Source of the DNA: Demequina salsinemoris
Lineage (GTDB): Bacteria; Actinomycetota; Actinomycetes; Actinomycetales; Demequinaceae
NCBI RefSeq assembly: GCF_000974805.1
Contig: NZ_BBQZ01000003.1
Coordinates: 62,001-126,000, forward strand
Direction: 5' to 3'
DNA length: 64,000 bases
Shown: positions 61,423 through 64,000 of the stretch, piece after piece
Position numbering within the stretch: position 1 is the first letter of the stretch
Layout of the letters: the number at the start of each line of letters is the position of its first letter
Notes under the pieces: model-generated
Seen by the model: only the letters and a program-made list of their open reading frames with translations
What the model was told of the DNA's origin: nothing
Database searches by the model: none
Made by a program: the position numbers and the translations under genes

Positions 61423-62190
61423 ATGCAGATCGCTGGAGACGCGAGCAGTCTGGACCTCTGGCGCAGGGCCGTCCTCGACAACGCGGACGATGCGTCCCTC
61501 AAGCTCGGCCTCGCCCGCGCCTTGGTCTCGCACTCCATCCGCGCCACGTGCTCGGGCGGCGACGGAGCGGAGCTCCTCGCCGAGTGCGCCTTCACCCTGT
61601 GCGCGATCGATGACCTCGAGGCGCTGACCGACCCCGAGGCTCTGCTCTTCGCGGGCACTGCCGCGGGCTGTGCGAGCGGTCTCGTCACGGCGGGGCGTCC
61701 CCGTCTCGCGCTCGGCGTCCTTGCGCCCGCTGCGCACGTCCTCGACTCGCGCCCGGCCCTCGCCGGCACCGCGACGCCGCAGGCCAAGCCGCAGCTGCCC
61801 GGCACGGCGGCGGAGGACGGGAGTGAGGCCAAGGGGCGCGCCCTGGCGGCCTCGGCCCGACGCTCCGAGGCCTCGCGCAGGTTCCAGTCGTTCACGCCGT
61901 ACAGCCCCGAGGATGTCGCCCCTGGCACCGTCTTCACGACGCCGTGGCCCCTGCCTCCCGTGTCGTGGCACTACCTGCGCGCGTCGGTCGGCGTCGCGAT
62001 GGGATGCGGGCTCGCGGCCGTCGGCGAGACGGACAAGGCGATCGCGGAGCACAGCGAGGCGATGCTCACCTGCTTCGCGGGGGCGCCCTACGACTACGCT
62101 CGGACCGTCAGCCTCTCGGCGACGATCGGGCGTCGGCTCGAGCAGCTGCTCGAGACCAGCGAGCCGCACGGTCGCGCCGCGAACCGCTGA
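61423..62190 (+). CDS. Unknown helical protein, paralogue 1
   Basis: 255 aa, ATG 61423 with GGGGG upstream. All-helical, Ala-rich, with a low-complexity middle (about 115-150). It shares with the next gene LAECAxTLxxID-LExL, GRPRLAL-LAPA and a C-terminal block starting SPED(V/T)APG and containing WPLPxVSWxYxRA and IGRRLE. No known catalytic motif. Preceded by a CRP-type operator. Confidence 0.65.
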   Translation: MQIAGDASSLDLWRRAVLDNADDASLKLGLARALVSHSIRATCSGGDGAELLAECAFTLCAIDDLEALTDPEALLFAGTAAGCASGLVTAGRPRLALGVLAPAAHVLDSRPALAGTATPQAKPQLPGTAAEDGSEAKGRALAASARRSEASRRFQSFTPYSPEDVAPGTVFTTPWPLPPVSWHYLRASVGVAMGCGLAAVGETDKAIAEHSEAMLTCFAGAPYDYARTVSLSATIGRRLEQLLETSEPHGRAANR

Positions 62191-62268
62191 CGAGCTGCCG
62201 GAAAAACCGGACATCGGGGGACATGTCCACCAAATCTCGGGAGATTTCTCCTTGGACTGTGGAATTTC

Positions 62269-62278
62269 TCACATGTGA
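62269..62278. promoter_or_regulatory. Short palindrome before paralogue 2
   Basis: TCACATGTGA, followed by CACCTAGGCT; possibly a half-degenerate relative of the CRP-type sites, but it does not fit TGTGA-N6-TCACA. Confidence 0.3.
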
Positions 62279-62338
62279 CACCTAGGCTGGCACTCAGAGT
62301 CACTTCGGGGGGCGAAGCGGCTTGTTGGGGGTATTCAC

Positions 62339-63094
62339 ATGCAATACAGCAGGGGACTGATCGGTCCGGCCGCCTGGCGGGCCGCACGCGACGCGAGGCC
62401 CACCGATCCGTATACGCGGCTCGGACTGGCGCAGGCGCTCATCGTGCGGGCCTTCGAGGCCGATGCGGACGAAGTCGGCGATGCGAGAGGCGACGAGCTG
62501 TCGATCCTCGCCGAATGCGCGCGCACGCTCGCCTCGATCGACGGGCTGGAGGGGCTCAGCAACTGCGACGCGCTGCTCTACGGCTCCACCACGGCGCGAT
62601 GCGCGACGCGCCTCAGCGAGCTGGGTCGCCCGCGGCTCGCGCTCACGATCCTCGCGCCTGCGATCGCGCTCCTCGATGAGCGCGCCGGCAAGGCCGGCTG
62701 CGCGCCGTGCGAGCTGTTCCGCGACGCCTCTCCCGGGTCATCGAACGCATCGGCGCCGCAGGCGACCGCCCACGCCGCTCGCCCCGACTTCGTGGCGCTC
62801 AGCCCGGAGGACACGGCGCCCGGCGAGCTGTTCACGCGACAGTGGCCGCTGCCGGGCGTGTCCTGGCAGTACATGCGCGCGACCCTCGCGGCCACGGCGG
62901 GATCGGCCCTGCTGCTGGCGGGGGACCATGACCGGGCCATCGACGAGCTGAGCCACGCCGCTCTCATCGCGATGGTCGGCGCGCCTCTCGACTACACGCG
63001 CACGGCGCAGCTTTCGGAGGAGATCGGTCGCCGGCTCGAGGAGGCGCTCGACCTCGAGGCCGCCCTGAGCCGCGAGGGGCTCTGGGGGCAGTAG
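62339..63094 (+). CDS. Unknown helical protein, paralogue 2
   Basis: 251 aa, ATG after TTGGGGG. Same length and domain order as paralogue 1 with about 40% identity in the shared blocks by eye, including SPEDTAPGELFTRQWPLPGVSWQYMRA and YTRTAQLSEEIGRRLEE (each read in two parts). Tandem duplicates; a TPR-like scaffold is the best guess. Confidence 0.65.
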   Translation: MQYSRGLIGPAAWRAARDARPTDPYTRLGLAQALIVRAFEADADEVGDARGDELSILAECARTLASIDGLEGLSNCDALLYGSTTARCATRLSELGRPRLALTILAPAIALLDERAGKAGCAPCELFRDASPGSSNASAPQATAHAARPDFVALSPEDTAPGELFTRQWPLPGVSWQYMRATLAATAGSALLLAGDHDRAIDELSHAALIAMVGAPLDYTRTAQLSEEIGRRLEEALDLEAALSREGLWGQ

Positions 63095-63155
63095 GGGAGT
63101 CTTCCCTGGTCGCGGCCTCCGAGGTACCCACGACGCGCGGCGCTACACTCGCGCC

Positions 63156-63752
63156 ATGGCCGGTCGCAACTACCCGAAGGGTGCGGCGAAGCGCGAGGAG
63201 ATCCTCGACGTCGCACTCGAGACGGTTGCCGAGAACGGGTACAACGCCGCGACGATCCGTACGATCGCCGAGGCCGCGGGTCTGAGCAAGACCGGCGTCG
63301 GGCACCACTTCGCGAGCAAGTACGAGCTGCTCACCGCGGTGCTCGCGCGGCGAGACGAGGCGGGCGTGGAGGCGACGCAGGACGCGGGCGTCGAGCTCCT
63401 GTTCGACGCGATCCGCGAGGCGCTCGCGGAGCACGCCAAGGAGGCGGGCCTCACCGAGCTCTACGTGCGGCTCGCGGCCGAGGCGAGCGATCCGTCCAAC
63501 GTGGCCCACGAGTTCTTCGTCGACCGCTACCGCCGCCTCGAGGAGTTCGGGGTCGACGAGCTGTCGGAGCTTCAGCGCGCTGGCGGCGTTCCTCGGGATC
63601 TCGATCCTCGGGTGCTGTCGGTGCTGATCGCCGCGGTCGTCGACGGGCTGTCTCTGCGCCTGCTGTACGAGCCGGAGCTCGACCCCGAGCCTGTCGTCGA
63701 CGCGCTGCGCGGACTGCTGGCCGCCGCGGCGAAGGCGGCTCCAGAGTCCTGA
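63156..63752 (+). CDS. TetR-family transcriptional regulator
   Basis: 198 aa; leaderless ATG 6 nt after TACACT (63144-63149). N-terminal HTH IRTIAEAAGLSKTGVGHHFASKYELL and an effector domain with EASDPSNVAHEFFVDRY, as in the TetR_C_6 group that often sits beside glycosidase or transporter genes. Its target may be the operator-bearing promoter at 63907-63951. Confidence 0.85.
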   Translation: MAGRNYPKGAAKREEILDVALETVAENGYNAATIRTIAEAAGLSKTGVGHHFASKYELLTAVLARRDEAGVEATQDAGVELLFDAIREALAEHAKEAGLTELYVRLAAEASDPSNVAHEFFVDRYRRLEEFGVDELSELQRAGGVPRDLDPRVLSVLIAAVVDGLSLRLLYEPELDPEPVVDALRGLLAAAAKAAPES

Positions 63753-63906
63753 CGCGCCCGCGCTGACCCCGGCGCGCACCCTGACGGCAGGCCCTGCATA
63801 CGGACCCTCCTAGTGGGACGATGCGGGTTCCGCTGCCCTGCCCCGCGTCCGACACGCCGCACCGAGCTCTGCGTGAACTTCCTGGCAGACCGGCGATTTT
63901 CGCATG

Positions 63907-63951
63907 GGGACATCGTCCGGTATTGAAAAACGGGACATTGTCCTGTTATCT
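63907..63951 (+). promoter_or_regulatory. Operator-bearing promoter of a gene beyond the window
   Basis: TTGAAA (63923-63928), 17-nt spacer, TTATCT (63946-63951). Two copies of GGGACAT(C/T)GTCC at 63907-63918 and 63932-63943, the second inside the spacer; each has GGAC/GTCC dyad symmetry and the centres are 25 bp apart. Tightly regulated rightward promoter. Confidence 0.65.
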
Positions 63952-64000
63952 GGTGACACGACATCCAAGTCGGCGCGACGAAGCGCAGGCTGCTGAGTTC

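Noticed and set aside
62269-62278. Third CRP-type site
   Set aside because: TCACATGTGA lacks the TGTGA-N6-TCACA spacing; reported only as a short palindrome.

Overview
The window is about 70% G+C DNA with the layout of an actinobacterial chromosome. The trigger factor-ClpP1-ClpP2-ClpX block, DUF2510 and DUF4190 proteins, an LAxTG (class E) sortase substrate, a GH6 cellulase with a CBM2, promoters of the TTGTCR-N8-TANNNT type and many start codons 6-8 nt after a TANNNT box all point to Actinomycetota. A Micrococcales relative of Cellulomonas or Demequina is my guess; no rRNA is present to settle it.

Layout. 1-5.6 kb: end of a class III aminotransferase, secreted HNH protein, tRNA-Gly and tRNA-Pro, TetR/MFS efflux pair, phospholipase A2. 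5.6-15.9 kb: aldo/keto reductase, DASS anion transporter, hydrolase-TetR operon, FGGY kinase, sortase-anchored adhesin, MarR-MFS pair, CDF-like transporter. 16-26.5 kb: core block tig, three DUF4190-like membrane genes, clpP1-clpP2, clpX, a DUF559 gene between inverted repeats, valS. 26.7-41.6 kb: AhpD-like protein, holin-like protein, sulfide:quinone reductase operon, KefB-type antiporter, alpha/beta hydrolase, arginine deiminase beside a LacI regulator, zinc-ribbon miniprotein, glpK, TM2 protein, flavin reductase, GNAT, and an arsR-permease-thioredoxin operon. 41.7-48.6 kb: UvrD-like helicase, orphan MNT antitoxin with a broken HEPN partner, 5'-nucleotidase, small hypotheticals, methyltransferase, lamin-tail protein. 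48.7-56.2 kb: four transglutaminase-like paralogues (one catalytically dead), a NERD protein and a lipoprotein GH6 cellulase. 56.2-60.4 kb: NERD-helicase, then a lower-GC GIY-YIG/DUF2075 helicase with a MazG-like enzyme. 60.5-64 kb: hypotheticals, a HypC-like orphan, a pair of unknown paralogues, a TetR and an operator-bearing promoter leaving the window.

Regulation links these genes. Five promoters fit the RecA-NDp (PafBC) DNA-damage consensus exactly in spacing (clpP1P2, clpX, the UvrD-like helicase, a holin-like gene, the 5'-nucleotidase). Four consecutive genes of the cellulase/transglutaminase region share a TTCTCR-N17-TASTCT promoter. Two genes of unknown function carry CRP-type palindromes, and two loci (sulfide:quinone reductase, zinc ribbon) carry CsoR/CstR-type palindromes.

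The most striking global feature is a non-palindromic 9-mer, GGACGATGC, present about 50 times on both strands, in genes and gaps, roughly once per 1.2 kb. At least three copies are paired head-to-head as hairpins at gene ends. Density and terminator pairing resemble DNA uptake sequences of Neisseria and Pasteurellaceae. The best candidate for an undescribed protein system is the 58.3-60.4 kb GIY-YIG-DUF2075 plus MazG module.
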